From: Bremia lactucae
Taxonomy: Eukaryota > Oomycota > Peronosporomycetes > Peronosporales > Peronosporaceae
DNA: 64,000 nucleotides
Assembly: GCF_004359215.1 (NCBI RefSeq)
Contig: NW_027152031.1
Location: 1,612,754-1,676,753 of the forward strand
Direction of reading: 5' to 3'
Below are positions 22,444-32,814 of this stretch, one piece after another. The position numbers and the translations under genes are program-made. The first letter of the stretch is position 1, and every line of letters begins with the position of its first letter. Below the pieces are notes generated by a model. That model was not told the DNA's origin. It worked only from the letters and a program-made list of their open reading frames with translations, and searched no databases.

Positions 22444-23131
22444 TACGCGGTTTCTTCCGAGGACGGATCTGACTACCCTTTTCAAGAAGCCCTAAAAGAT
22501 TCTTGTGGTCACGAACCAGATTCTCATGCTGAATCTGTAGAGTCTCATGTCGGTTCCGAAGATTCTCGAAACCGCGATGAGCTGACGACAGCTCATCACG
22601 AAGAGCGTGATAATTCCATTCGTACTCCAACATGGAGTACGCACTCTTCGAACAGTCTTCCAACCGTTCGATATGGTGAGCCTGCACCGTCTGTTTAACG
22701 AGCGACGCTTTCCGCGCTCGTGATCAAGTCCCTCCTCCAAATCATGGAGGAAGCGATCGAGTTTGTCGATCTTCGACTCTAGATCTGACACATGGGTCGG
22801 ATCTAATTTTCCCTCCTCCGCCACAACTATTGGTGGAATCTCACGGTGGTCAACGTTTTCTTGTGGACGTATCCAAAACCACCGTGATGTGAAGGGACAG
22901 CGAACGAGTTATCTTGTTCGCTGGCGCGGTTATCCACCCTCACATGACAGCTGGGAGCCTCGTTCCCAGCTATTTGTTGACTTTGAGGGCCTCGTCCATC
23001 AGTATGACGAGACCCATTCGATAGATCAGAAAGTCCATCCGAAAACACGCGCCCCTGGCGCAAGTAAATCGATTGCAAAACGTCAATCGCATCGCGCATC
23101 TCATAGGCTTCATAAGAAATATAATACTTGA
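22444..23131 (+). pseudogene. A-2 integrase linker and chromodomain
   Basis: 22444-22690 reads an acidic, serine-rich linker (AVSSEDGSDYPFQEALKDSC, ESHVGSEDSRNRDELT). After shifts, 22870-23131 reads the chromodomain HRDVKGQRTSYLVRWRGYPP then SHDSWEPRSQLFVDFEGLVH, and ends with a basic tail and stop at 23131. The overlapping coiled-coil-looking frame on the other strand (22406-22687) is a shadow of the linker. This pol end overlaps the end of the convergent aORF by 22 bp. Confidence 0.78.
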
Positions 23132-24173
23132 ATTATAACGATAAAGATGCAAGCCCTTCCCCAGGACGAAGAAAGGGAATAGACATCCCCTTTTACTCGC
23201 TTCGTGTTATCAACACAACACGGGCAGGGATCACCCCTCGTGAGGCATGGAAATCCTGCTTCACGTGACAGCCGGTGCAATTTATACCTTGCACCGGTTG
23301 GATTTCGATTCTCAAACTTAACGCGAATCGCGTTTAGTCTTTGAAGCCAGGCTTCGCGTCCAATGTCTTTGACATTGCGAATGAACGTGCTCCAGGCTTG
23401 CATAAGCAAGACTTTATCTCGCTTATTGTTGGCACTATACCATCGATGCTTAAGAAAAGCATCGAGATAAAAATTATCCTCAGCGCGAAAGTTCTTCGCG
23501 CTGGGATCAAGGCCATGTACCTTTGTCGCAATAAATAAAGGATATTTACTGTGAGGAGTAGTTTCTCCAGACAAGCTATTGATTAGCCTTCTGGCAAAAG
23601 CCATGGCTTCTTCTCAGGGGCAAGACGAGACATTTTATTGTATACGCTCCCCTAAATGGTACCCACTGAAGCAGGGGTACCACGAAAACTTTTATTACGA
23701 TGGCTTACGCCATCGTCATCACCACGCACAGAAATATGGGCGGGTGACAGCACGGGAGCCGGTACTGGCGTTGAGGAATCATCCTCATCGTCGGAACCGA
23801 ACATGCTGTAGCGAATGCTACTAGCACGTCTTCTCGAATGAGCCCCCTCATTCGAAGGCTCATTGTCAGCCGCCTGACGATGATCAGGCGACTGATCTGC
23901 TCTCCCCGAGTCGGCCATTTCGTCCGACTTGCATTTGTTGTCGACCTTCAAAGAGGGGTCGCATTTACGTGGTGAATCACCACTTGCACCCGCAACATCT
24001 AGTGTTGCGGGAGAAGATGACACTACAGCAGACGAAGCGTCTGCCGCAAGAGACAATAATGCGTCGCCCGCGGCTGCATGAACCGCAGCCGAAGGCGCCG
24101 CACTATTTGCATACCGCATGGACTTGTTAATAATGCGATAGAAACAAAAATTATGGTTCTCACCAATCAACAT
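23110..24173 (-). pseudogene. A-2 antisense ORF (aORF), best-preserved copy
   Basis: Two long minus-strand frames: 23652-24173 (173 codons) and 23110-23604 (164 codons), separated by one stop and one shift. The N-terminal half is Ala/Ser-rich and acidic (CDPSLKVDN, SDEMADSGRADQS, GSDDEDDSSTP). The C-terminal half is helical and basic (LDAFLKHRWYSANNKRDKV, MQAWSTFIRNVKDIGREAWL, YKLHRLSREAGFP). The ATG at 24119 rather than 24173 matches the start usable in A-3. No competing long frame exists on the pol strand. It ends inside the last codons of the chromodomain. No known domain recognised; function unknown. Could act in trans (regulator or accessory protein) or just provide antisense RNA. Confidence 0.66.
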
Positions 24174-24222
24174 CGTTTATAATTAAGTGGTCTTATCGTG
24201 TCCACTTTATTCAATGACAGTC

Positions 24223-24322
24223 NNNNNNNNNNNNNNNNNNNNNNNNNNNNNNNNNNNNNNNNNNNNNNNNNNNNNNNNNNNNNNNNNNNNNNNNNNNNNN
24301 NNNNNNNNNNNNNNNNNNNNNN
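24223..24322. other. Assembly gap of 100 N
   Basis: One hundred Ns, a standard unknown-length scaffold gap. The 3' LTR of A-2 and the 5' part of D-3 would lie here. Confidence 0.98.
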
Positions 24323-24960
24323 GCAAAAATAATGAACGCTTTAGAGTGGGTGAAAAAGTATTATTAAGTACTGCTACCCTACCTAAATATGCAATTTCTT
24401 TACTTCCTGGAGGTACTACGACGTTGTTGCCGCGTTTCATTACGCCCTTTACGGTGGTAGAAGAGGTTGGAGACCTAAAATATAGGCTCACCCTTCCCCC
24501 GTATATGAAGACGCACCCCGTATTTTACGTGGGTCGTCCGTTCAAAGAGGTCCAAGCGATTTTTCAAGCGATCATGACCCAGACGAGCCTTCCCTCGGAC
24601 ATCAACGAGATCCGAGGTCAGTCGCAAGACTTAACTCTCGAGATCCGCAATACGTCGTTCAGCAGCGCTTAACGCACGTGACTGAACGGGCGAAGGAAAG
24701 GCAGCCGCGAGTAGGTGGGCGAGATCGCCACTCCTATCGAACGCCGCCTGCACTAATGTATGCGGGTTGGAATCAACGCTTCCTTGTTGGAAGGTTGCTT
24801 GCCCACCACTATGTGAGGCAAGGGTATCAGATCCTCGTCCAATAGAAAAGTTACCCGAAGAGTTTTGACTCTTGGGAACCGATCGATACCCTACGTATTG
24901 ATGTGCCCGGCTTGGTGGCTGCCTATGAAAAGGAGCACCAGCTGAGGTCTCTTCGCTAGT
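24323..24960 (+). pseudogene. D-3 integrase C-terminus and chromodomain
   Basis: A clear frame to 24672: RFRVGEKVLLSTATLPKYAI, FITPFTVVEEVGDLKYRLTL and MKTHPVFYVGR (GPY/F-like module), then a linker. After shifts, a chromodomain tail DSWEPIDTLRIDVPGLVAAY is readable at about 24850-24960. The upstream part is in the gap. Confidence 0.72.
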
Positions 24961-25014
24961 CTCAAATGGACAAGCAGAAGTAGCGTTGTGAGAAGAGACA
25001 GGGGTGCAGTAACG

Positions 25015-25752
25015 CCCATGATTTCTTCCGCACGCAAGCGGGCGAAATTAATTCGCTGCGACCGCTATTTCATCGCATCGGAATGCGGATGAATGCGGCG
25101 CAGGAATTCCGCCTCGTATTGGTTGGGCGTCTTATCTGAACGCAACACAACCGGGATCAAAAAAAATACGCCCGAGCGATTTTCCCTGAGCCCTCCATGA
25201 TTTAAAGAAGCCATAATAATTATGTGCGTCTACAAGAGCGCGCTCTAGGAGCGACGCTCTTGGCCCGTTTGAACGAGGCCATTTAGATGGAAGGGGAATC
25301 TTTGGAATGCCACCCGTCACATAGCCACGTTCTAAACGACTGGCTTGTGACACCGACTGAGCACGTTCACGTGTCGTTGGCGGAGCTTTAGGCTCCGAAT
25401 CCTTTTTGTCAGAACCATTATGGATTATGGTCTGAGCATAAGGCGTTGTGGTTATACCCAACGGAGAAGCGGCTGCGCCTTTATGGGCAGCGCTCTCATT
25501 ACCTGTCGCTGCGCTTTCCAGCGCAGACGACGAGACAGCATTCGTAAATGCTGCTGTCTCCATGTTGTGAGCCATGAGAGAAGTTTGGATGGGCAATAAT
25601 GCGCCATCATCCTTCCTCATGAGCTCGTTGTCCGCATCACTACTATGAGGTGACGGCAACGGTGTCGACTCATTGTAGTCGACAATGAGCGACGGATCAA
25701 CATCCTCACTGTTAAAGTGGGATGGATCCTTTAGCCCTGTTAACGCGACAGC
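25015..25752 (-). pseudogene. D-3 antisense ORF (aORF)
   Basis: Minus strand, converging on D-3 pol. The longest piece is 25132-25659 (175 codons). The same frame continues upstream to the single N at 25753 (FNSEDVDPSLIVDYNEST), so the true start is lost. Composition: Ser/Asp-rich (SPHSSDADNELMRKDD), Ala-rich middle, then SRLERGYVTGGIPKIPLPSK and ALVDAHNYYGFFKSW. After a shift it continues with YEAEFLRRIHPHSDAM and QRINFARLRAEEIM to about 25015. It matches D-2 at 8300-9192 throughout. DPSLIVDY resembles DPSMEVDY and DPSLKVDN of the family A aORFs. No recognised domain. Confidence 0.65.
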
Positions 25753-25753
25753 N
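25753..25753. other. Single N at an element junction
   Basis: One N separates the D-3 aORF from a minus-strand D-4 fragment. A single N between unlike sequences suggests a minimal contig join. Confidence 0.9.
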
Positions 25754-26460
25754 GACTATTTCGTGGATCTTTCCTTCCTTTAATTCGGCAAGGAACAGAT
25801 CCCACGACATCTCCGGGAGATTTACTATCTCCTCGGCAGATTTAAAGACTTGCCGGAGCACCTCAACTGAGGATGCCTCCGCAATTTCGTCTTTGACGGC
25901 CTCGAACACCTCGTTCGAAGGCCCGTCCTCTTCATTAGAGACTGATCCAAAGGTCACTCGTTTAGACGTGCCTTTGATCGTCCTAATCTGTCGGGTACTC
26001 GTTTTTCGAGTTACCACGACCCTTTTCTGGGAAGCGGGTGTCGTTGCACTCCTGGCTAACGCACCCCTTCCAACCGCACCAGGCTCTTGGCACTGTGCCG
26101 GTTTATGCGACGCATGACTTCTTGTCAGCTCGCCGTCTACTGCCACAGGCTCTCGGCTCTGTGCAGGACATTCGGACGCATGACTACTTGTCATCGTCCT
26201 ATTCACTACCTCAGTCTCCACGAGCTGGGTAGGAATTGGTGACGTTTGACATCCCGTCAACGCACCCTCAACTGTGTTCGACACGACATCAGTTGCATAG
26301 GCCTCTCGCAGGAGCACATCCTTTCCGGTGTCCTGCGTAGAGTTCGCAACTGTGCGTGTACGCCAGTCTATCCATGGTTGGTACTTTGCCAACCATGGCA
26401 TGCCTAGGATGAGGTCATACGGACTCTCCACACCTAGCACTGTGAACTTCAAAATTACTT
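25754..26460 (-). pseudogene. D-4 protease end and protease-RT spacer
   Basis: Minus frame 25712-26524. ESPYDLILGMPWLAKYQPWI marks the end of the protease (DLILGMPWL is the conserved C-terminal strand), followed by a Thr/Ser/Ala-rich spacer ending RQVFKSAEEIVNLPEMSWDL. It is about 90% identical by eye to 27612-28280 of D-5. Its first residues fuse directly to an RNase H start (ALPDADKPFRFVCDAS) of D-5 in another frame, an abnormal order. Confidence 0.7.
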
Positions 26461-27588
26461 GCATCGCAGACGAAGCGAAAGGGCTTATCCGCGTCTGGCA
26501 ATGCCAAGACCGGTGCCTCCACAAGAGACTGCTTCACTGATGTGAACGCATCTTCTAATTATTTTAACAAAACCCATTCTGTGTCCTTTTTAAGGAGATC
26601 AGATAATAGTTAAGTTTGCTCAGCGTAATTCTTGCTATACTTATGCAAGTAATTAGCGAGCCCTAGGAATTGGCGCAAATCCTTCACATGCCGTGGGATT
26701 GGCCATTCCTTCACTGATTTTACCTCGTCTGGGTCTGCTCGTACACCATGTGTACCAACGGTGCAGCCCAGTACAGGTATCTCAGGGACCGCTATGACGC
26801 ACTTTTGCAAGTTGACGTACAATTGGGCGTCCTTTAAAGTCTGCAACATAGCGTCTAAATGACGCTTGTGCGACTCTATTGCGCTCAGCCCGTCCTCGGC
26901 CCTACTATGCACGAATACATCGTCAAAGTAATGAGGCGCGTAGGCACGGTGCTGACGCGTCACGTGAGCCACACTCGGTTTGAATGTCGCTGGTGCGTTT
27001 CTTAAACCTTGGGCATCACAAGCCACTCCCAAAGCATTCAGCTTGGGTGTTTACTGCCGTTTTGGCTACATCGGACTCTCTCATGAGTACCTGATAGTAG
27101 CCATCGTTTAAATCCAACGCGGATGAGATAGTTGATTTTCTTATGGAGTTCAACAAAATATCTTTCCGCAGGATTGGTATGGTCGCCGTGTTCAGCTTAT
27201 TATAAGCATGAACCACGCGCCATCCACCTGTGGCTTTACGCACACAAAAGGTCGGGCTGCAGTGAGGCGATTTGCTCTCACGCACATGTCCCGCCTTGGC
27301 TCGTTTGTCGAAGAACTCATCGATATAATCGACTTGTTCTTTCGGCAACGGCCATTGCCTGGTCACACAATACTTGGTGCCAGGTTCGAGGTCTATCTCG
27401 TGCGCGATGCCCCTATCTGCTGGTAGGCGGCTCGGCACTTCCTCTGGGAACACATCGCGCTGTTTCCACAGAACCTCAAAGAACGGACTGTCTCTCAAGG
27501 CATCCCTGCCTTGAGCATCTAACCGTTTCTTTTTGTCCGTTTCCAGGACACTCTCGTTCATTGTGGACGACGAGCAACAGTCCGCCAA
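26461..27588 (-). pseudogene. D-5 reverse transcriptase (and first RNase H strand)
   Basis: 27016-27588: RT N-terminal part (AHEIDLEPGTKYCVTRQWPL, KEQVDYIDEFFDKRAKAGHV, KATGGWRVVHAYNKLNTATI, LDLNDGYYQVLMRESD). After a shift near 27020, 26610-27032 has the palm with the catalytic YFDDVFVHSR and the thumb (VKEWPIPRHVKDLRQFLGLA). 26461-26540 reads the start of RNase H and then joins D-4. Nearly intact RT with one frameshift. Confidence 0.82.
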
Positions 27589-27611
27589 GTTCTCTTCTGG
27601 AACTGGTGTGA

Positions 27612-28567
27612 CTATTTCGTGGATCTTTCCTTCCTTTAATTCGGCAAGGAATAGATCCTACGACATCTCCGGGAGATTTACTATCTTCTCGGCAGATTTA
27701 AGGATTTGCCGAAGCACCTCAACTGAGGACGCCTCCGCAATTTCGTCTTTGACGGCCTCGAGTACCTCGTTCAAATGCCCGTACTATTTAATAGGAACTG
27801 ATCGAAAGGAAACTCGTGTAGACGTGCCTTTGATCGTCCTAATCTGTCGGATACTCGTTCTTCGAGTCACCACGACCTTTGACTGGGAAGCGGGTGCCGT
27901 TGCTCTCCTGGCTAATGCACTCCTTCCAACCGCACCAGGCTCTAGGCACTGTGCCTGTTAATGCGACGCTTGACTTCCTGTCAGCTCACCGTCTCCTGAC
28001 ACAGGCTCCCCGCTCTGTGCAGGACTATGGGACACATGACTACTTGTCATTGCCCTTTTCACTACCCCAGTCTCTACGACTTAAGTAGGAATTGGTGACG
28101 TTTGACATCCCGTGAACGCACCCTCGACTGTGTTTGACACGACATCAGTTGCATACGCCTCTCGCAGGAGCACATCCTTTCCGGTGAACCCCAAACTATC
28201 CATGGTTGGTGTTTTGATAACCATGGCATGCCTAGGATGAGGTCCTACGGACTCTCCATACCTAGCACTGTGAACTTCTTCCCTCCAGAGAAGTCACTAA
28301 AGCTGAAGGCCAGTTCTACCTGAACTCCCCCAGACTTAACAAGCGCGCCGTTCGCTAAACGAACGGTCGCCTCTTCTCGCTTGCCATCCTGGCAAAGCGA
28401 CTCAAACATGCCGGTATCTTTCTTAGAGCCCCGAGTTTTACAAAATTCTGTGATGCACCCGAACCCACTAGGAGGGTCATTACCTGGTCATATCCTCGTA
28501 TTTGAGCGCTATAGACCAGCAGGGTTGAGGTTCGAAATTTCGAGACCTCAGGGACTATGCTGCCCAT
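27612..28567 (-). pseudogene. D-5 protease and spacer
   Basis: 28355-28567 carries the protease start LLVGSGASQNFVKLGAL, where the catalytic Asp of the DSGA box is Gly, which should abolish activity. 28200-28290 holds the decayed protease end, and 27612-28190 the Thr/Ser-rich spacer parallel to D-4. Confidence 0.72.
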
Positions 28568-28639
28568 TTATTCGACAACTCTGAACTTAGGGGTAGCTTC
28601 AGAGTCCGAGTGGGTAGGGCATCCCGCCCCTACTGCGCT

Positions 28640-29710
28640 CCTGCATTCCTCGATCCCTCAGTGGTCGATGCAGAACTCATGCGTCTTGCACGCTGGTTCT
28701 TGCCATCACCCTTCGGTTAGGGAGTCCTCTTGGTGAGCGTCTTCCCCAGCTGGGTATCTGTAACATCAGCAAGCGATTATACGGCCGCACTTGCCGCACT
28801 TGTAGCAGGCTACGCCTGCGTTGCCCAACTCCATTGGAGTGGCATCTGTCCTTTCGGCCGACGGCTTATACCAAGCTGTCGCCGAGGCACTGTTGTATGA
28901 TTCCTCCTCAATTAAGGCAATTCGGATTGCTTCTTCCATCGTCGACGGCACCTTTCTAAAAAATTCCTATCGCGATGGGCCATGCCGTATTGCGTTCATA
29001 AACGTGGGCACCTTATTGTGCTCCGGAATCAGACCTACGGTAATGGACGCCGACAGCAATCGCATCTTTTGCAGATAATCTTGCAGAGATCGCATCGCCT
29101 GTCGCGCTCCAAAGAAGCGCGCCTGAAGCAACACTCCGTTGTTCGACAGCTGGTACATGGCGCGAGTCTTTGTCTTAACGATCGCCTATGAAGGGAACGC
29201 TTTTATGTCCGCCATAAGCGCCGAGTAAGCCCACTCTGAGGCCTTACCGCGCAGATGCGACATAGCGTACGACACCATCCGGCTGTCGTCCTCGATGAGC
29301 TGGGCGACACCACATTGCTCCACGGCTAAAAGCCAGTGGACAATCGTGTGCGCCGCAGTTCCATCGAACTTGGGCGGGTCCATCCGAATGGGCCTCGGCT
29401 GATGCGGCCGGGCAGAGAGCATCTCAACAGTCCTGTTGAGAGCCTCGCTCCGAGCTTGCTCATGCCTCAGCTTATCCTGAGTCTGAGTGACGGACGCCGC
29501 CGCCGCATGGCTCTGTGCCTCGGACGCGGCCCTCCGCTGTCAGAGCACGAATGCCTCAAACTGCTCCAATTGAGCAACAAGTTGCTCAGGAGGACTGCCC
29601 AATAGCCTGGCCAGGGCTTCTTCACCAAGTCGCTGCGCCAAGTGCGCTGCCACCTCCCGATGATGTTCGGTGAGCTGGGAAAAGTGAGCCCAATCAAAGT
29701 TGAGGCTCAT
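28640..29710 (-). pseudogene. D-5 gag, broken
   Basis: It starts MSLNFDWAHF at 29710, aligned with the intact D-1 gag. There is a stop after FEAFVL near 29540, then 29186-29422 (PPKFDGTAAHTIVHWLLAVE), 28967-29158 (NNGVLLQARFFGARQAMRSL) and 28766-28951 with the degenerate knuckle CYKCGKCGRIIAC. It shows what decay of a D-1-like gag looks like. Confidence 0.8.
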
Positions 29711-29756
29711 TCTCACGTACACACGCAGAGTATGCGGATCGTGGAAGAATTTCTAG

Positions 29757-29764
29757 TGCTACCA
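29757..29764 (-). other. Putative primer-binding site of D-5
   Basis: TGGTAGCA on the minus strand two bases after the LTR end, as in D-1. Confidence 0.5.
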
Positions 29765-29766
29765 AG

Positions 29767-29851
29767 TGTAGGCTGACACGTCTTAATGCGGCAATGCTCA
29801 ACTGAGACACACTCTAGCATAGCAAGGAAGCGGTAAGACCGTCTTCTCTTG
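29767..29851 (-). repeat. Fragment of the D-5 5' LTR
   Basis: Eighty-five bases matching the gag-proximal end of the D-1 LTR (CTACA end, CCGCTTCCTTGCTATG). It stops at 29851 where the C-2 LTR starts, so C-2 inserted in this LTR. Confidence 0.68.
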
Positions 29852-30326
29852 TGTGATGGGGCACACATCGGTTGGAAACCGTTTTTATGGTACGTTTACT
29901 TTATGGGAGAAATACCCTTTCATCCTATTCTAAAGTATTAGTTACTTAACTCCCATTTAATATGGGCAATAATTGTGTGGTCGCCGCCAGATATAAATCT
30001 GGGGCCGAAATCTATTTTAAATTAGCTAGGTCAAGGTCTTAAGATTTAAATAATTAAATAAAGTGCAGTTCCCCTTTTAATCTTAAGGCGTTAAGTGCCT
30101 CCCTAAGGCTTGCGCATCGATCTGTAAGAGATAGAAGCCGTTCTAAGGTATATCCTAGTTGCCACTTGGTTCTGCGAACCCGTGAATCCCTTGAACTTGG
30201 ATTCATTAAGTTTTAATAGCTTGAACGACTCCCTGAGATGTCAATTTCAATAGTTCAATAGAACTAAGAGACTCTCTGAGTTTAAAAGTCTCCCCGTGAC
30301 TTGAGGAGCGAGGTAGCTCCGCTACA
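29852..30326 (+). repeat. 5' LTR of C-2 (family C)
   Basis: About 475 bp from TGTGATGGGGCACACATC to GCTACA. Colinear with 62547-62963. Contains GGTCGCCGCCAGATATAAATC, where ATATAAAT may be a TATA-like core promoter. Start and end were placed by comparison with the other copy and by the primer-binding motif. Confidence 0.7.
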
Positions 30327-30328
30327 CC

Positions 30329-30336
30329 TGTTAGCA
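30329..30336 (+). other. Putative primer-binding site of C-2
   Basis: TGTTAGCA (one change from TGGTAGCA) then CTTGATGGTCAATC, two bases after the LTR. Confidence 0.45.
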
Positions 30337-30387
30337 CTTGATGGTCAATCTACGCCTGAGTCTCTACAAGACTAAACCCTCACGAAA

Positions 30388-31234
30388 ATGGAAGAGATTC
30401 CAGAACTGTCAGAAGCGCAACGCGAGGCTTATGACAAGCTTGAAACGTTATTCTGGCTTAGACACGTGAAATTCATTATCTCACAGGGACCAGAGGTCCT
30501 GGATGCAAGGTTTGAAGCCTTCATGCGATACGAAGCCTCCCTGATCGGTCAGGTACAGGACTATTTAGCGGCATCTATGCCATCCCGGTACGTCTCTGTA
30601 CCTGACTCAGAGCCGAACGCTCACCCTTTAGCTGTGAACGTGAAGAGATTTGAGGGAGAAAATTTCCCTTTTTGGATTTAGAAGATGGAAATGTCCATTG
30701 ATTCCGCCTTGTTCTTAACAGAACGGCAAAACGTGGCTATGGCCATTTTCAAACTCGGAGGTAGAGCCTTGGAGTGGGGCACTAACGTGCAGTACATCCA
30801 TAAATGACGCTTTTACCTCATGGGATTTGCTGAAACAGCAAATAACTCGTATCTTTGCACTGATCAGGCTTTTTGCATGCGATCACGACTCATAGCGACT
30901 CGACAGGGTAACCGAACCCTATTGGAATTTCTATATTCAGGAGTTGAGAACTCTCATTGCATGTATGCATCAAGACCCGGTGGAAGAAGCAATTGTCGTA
31001 ACAATCTTTATGGGGGGTCTAAATGAGGGCGTTGCCCGGACGGATCTATTCCAATATCATCCTGCTACTTTCGAAAAGGCAGTTGCCATAGCGCTTCGCG
31101 CTGAGTTCGACTTTAAGTCTACTCGCGTTCGGACGCCTGTTTACCGAACAAGCTCTTCGAGCACATCTGTAACGTCTAATAGACCGGAACCCATGGATCT
31201 AAGTCTCGTTGGTGAAGGAGAAGAGGCTTTCTAA
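30388..31234 (+). pseudogene. C-2 gag
   Basis: 30388-30681 is open for 97 codons (MEEIPELSEAQREAYDKLET; VNVKRFEGENFPFWI) up to a TAG that breaks the gag core. IFKLGGRALEWGTNV follows. 30944-31234 carries the C-terminal part (EAIVVTIFMGGLNEGVARTD, EPMDLSLVGEGEE). The expected zinc knuckle at 31235-31300 is unrecognisable. Confidence 0.75.
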
Positions 31235-31520
31235 GCTGTGAAACATTATGAGAAACATCCGTAGATTTTATATGTGCGACAGAACGAAACATTAACGTTC
31301 GGCCTGTCCCCTACAAAATACGCGTAAAGCTCGAAAATCGCCAATTCCAGCCTATGCCAAAATTTTGTACGGTGCGGGAAAACGTCGACACCCAGTAGAA
31401 GTGGGGCGCCCTACTGGAGAAGACGTAGGCTCTGTTGAACCTCTAAAAGGTGAGAGTAAACAGAACCTAGCCCCAAATAGCTCGAGGCGTAATGGCACGG
31501 GGCGTGAGTAGAAGCCTGGC

Positions 31521-31980
31521 TTGTTAGTCAATCAAGCCACTGTGAAGGGCTTTGATAAGCCATGGTCAATTTTAATTGACTCAGGAGCATCTTGCAATTA
31601 TGCTCGACGTCTTTCCTTTAAAGGAAGTCAACAATACGTCGAGGTACTTAAAGCGCATAAAAGTGATACAATCACTGTTCGCTTGGCGACTGGGGCTCGT
31701 GTCACTGTTCCTGAAGTTTCATTGAACTTAGGTATAGAGTTTCTGGACTTTGACAGTATGTAACGCTGTCTCGTCCTTAATTTAGATTCGAGATATGACC
31801 TCGTCGTTGGTATGACCTAGCTTGAACGCCATGAGCCATGGATCAGTTAAAGGTCTAAGACTTAGGCGCCACGCGCAATGTTCCTAGCAAAGTTTTGAAG
31901 AGTCATGAACCCACCTTTGCTAGGCATTAAAAGCGCTATCGGCGCGGATCTGACTGAGTCTCTCTGTGCTTTAGACATTG
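31521..31980 (+). pseudogene. C-2 aspartic protease
   Basis: 31521-31763 reads VNQATVKGFDKPWSILIDSG then ASCNYARRLSFKG: the DSGA catalytic box is intact. LGIEFLDFDSM ends in a stop. Beyond it RYDLVVGMT and HEPWIS mark the protease end, with stops. The downstream spacer (31985-32814) has PIQAGKFGDVNVPASKR and AAIPSLHALLDLDEM. Confidence 0.72.
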
Positions 31981-32814
31981 GAGTGTCGAGTTAACTAAAT
32001 CCAATGTTGAAAACATTAATTCTGAGCCCGACTCAGAAAAAAGGGGTGAAACGGCACGTACTCCGTCGAGTGACACTCGTTGTAATAACGAATCGCTGAA
32101 TGCTGAAAGCACTGAAGTCTAAGGCCGAGTGATCAAGGGTGCAATATCCCTGAGATGCGTTGAGCGGCACGTTTAAGTCCACCGAGTGGTCGGCCGTGTT
32201 GGCACCATTCTGAGTGTCAATAGTGACACTATTGGAGATTTGCCAGGGCATCAAGGGTGCAATACCCCTGAGATACTTGGAGTGGCACCTCTGAGTCCAC
32301 CGAGTCTGGTCGGCCGAGGTACTGAGTGTCACTGGTGACACTATTAGCGGTTCGCCAGGGCATTTCGGGTCAGACCCTTCTAATGCACATAAAGCGACAC
32401 GTAAACGGTCGCTGGCAAAGAAAGTTGAGTTACCTAACTCCTTGTCGGATGTCGAATTAGACACCATGTCTTGTATAGAACCAATACAGGCTGGCAAATT
32501 CGGGGACGTGAATGTCCCGGCCTCTAAGAGGCGTATTGTCTCCACTCCAAGACAGGCGAGACGCGAAGCGATTATACCCTCACAAAGTGATACGTGGGAG
32601 CAATTACACACGCTTGTAAAATGGTACAATCGGTAAATTGAGGGAGAAGTTAACCTTGCGGCAATCCCTTCGTTACATGCTCTTTTAGACCTAGACGAAA
32701 TGTCTATCGATGAGTGCGGCCGAGCCTTAAAGGTTGGCGGCTTATCTGAGAAGGTGGTCATTCGACCAACGATTGAGCTGAACTTATCGTCACTTCTGGA
32801 CGAAGCTGTCCTGG

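Noticed and set aside
22406..22824. Minus-strand coiled-coil-like frame ending in RKKPR, which at first looked like the C-terminus of the aORF
   Set aside because: It lies opposite the acidic linker between the integrase GPF module and the chromodomain, and the pol strand is readable on both sides. The similar frame in A-1 (11839-12130, plus) has the same position, so both are most simply shadows of the linker.
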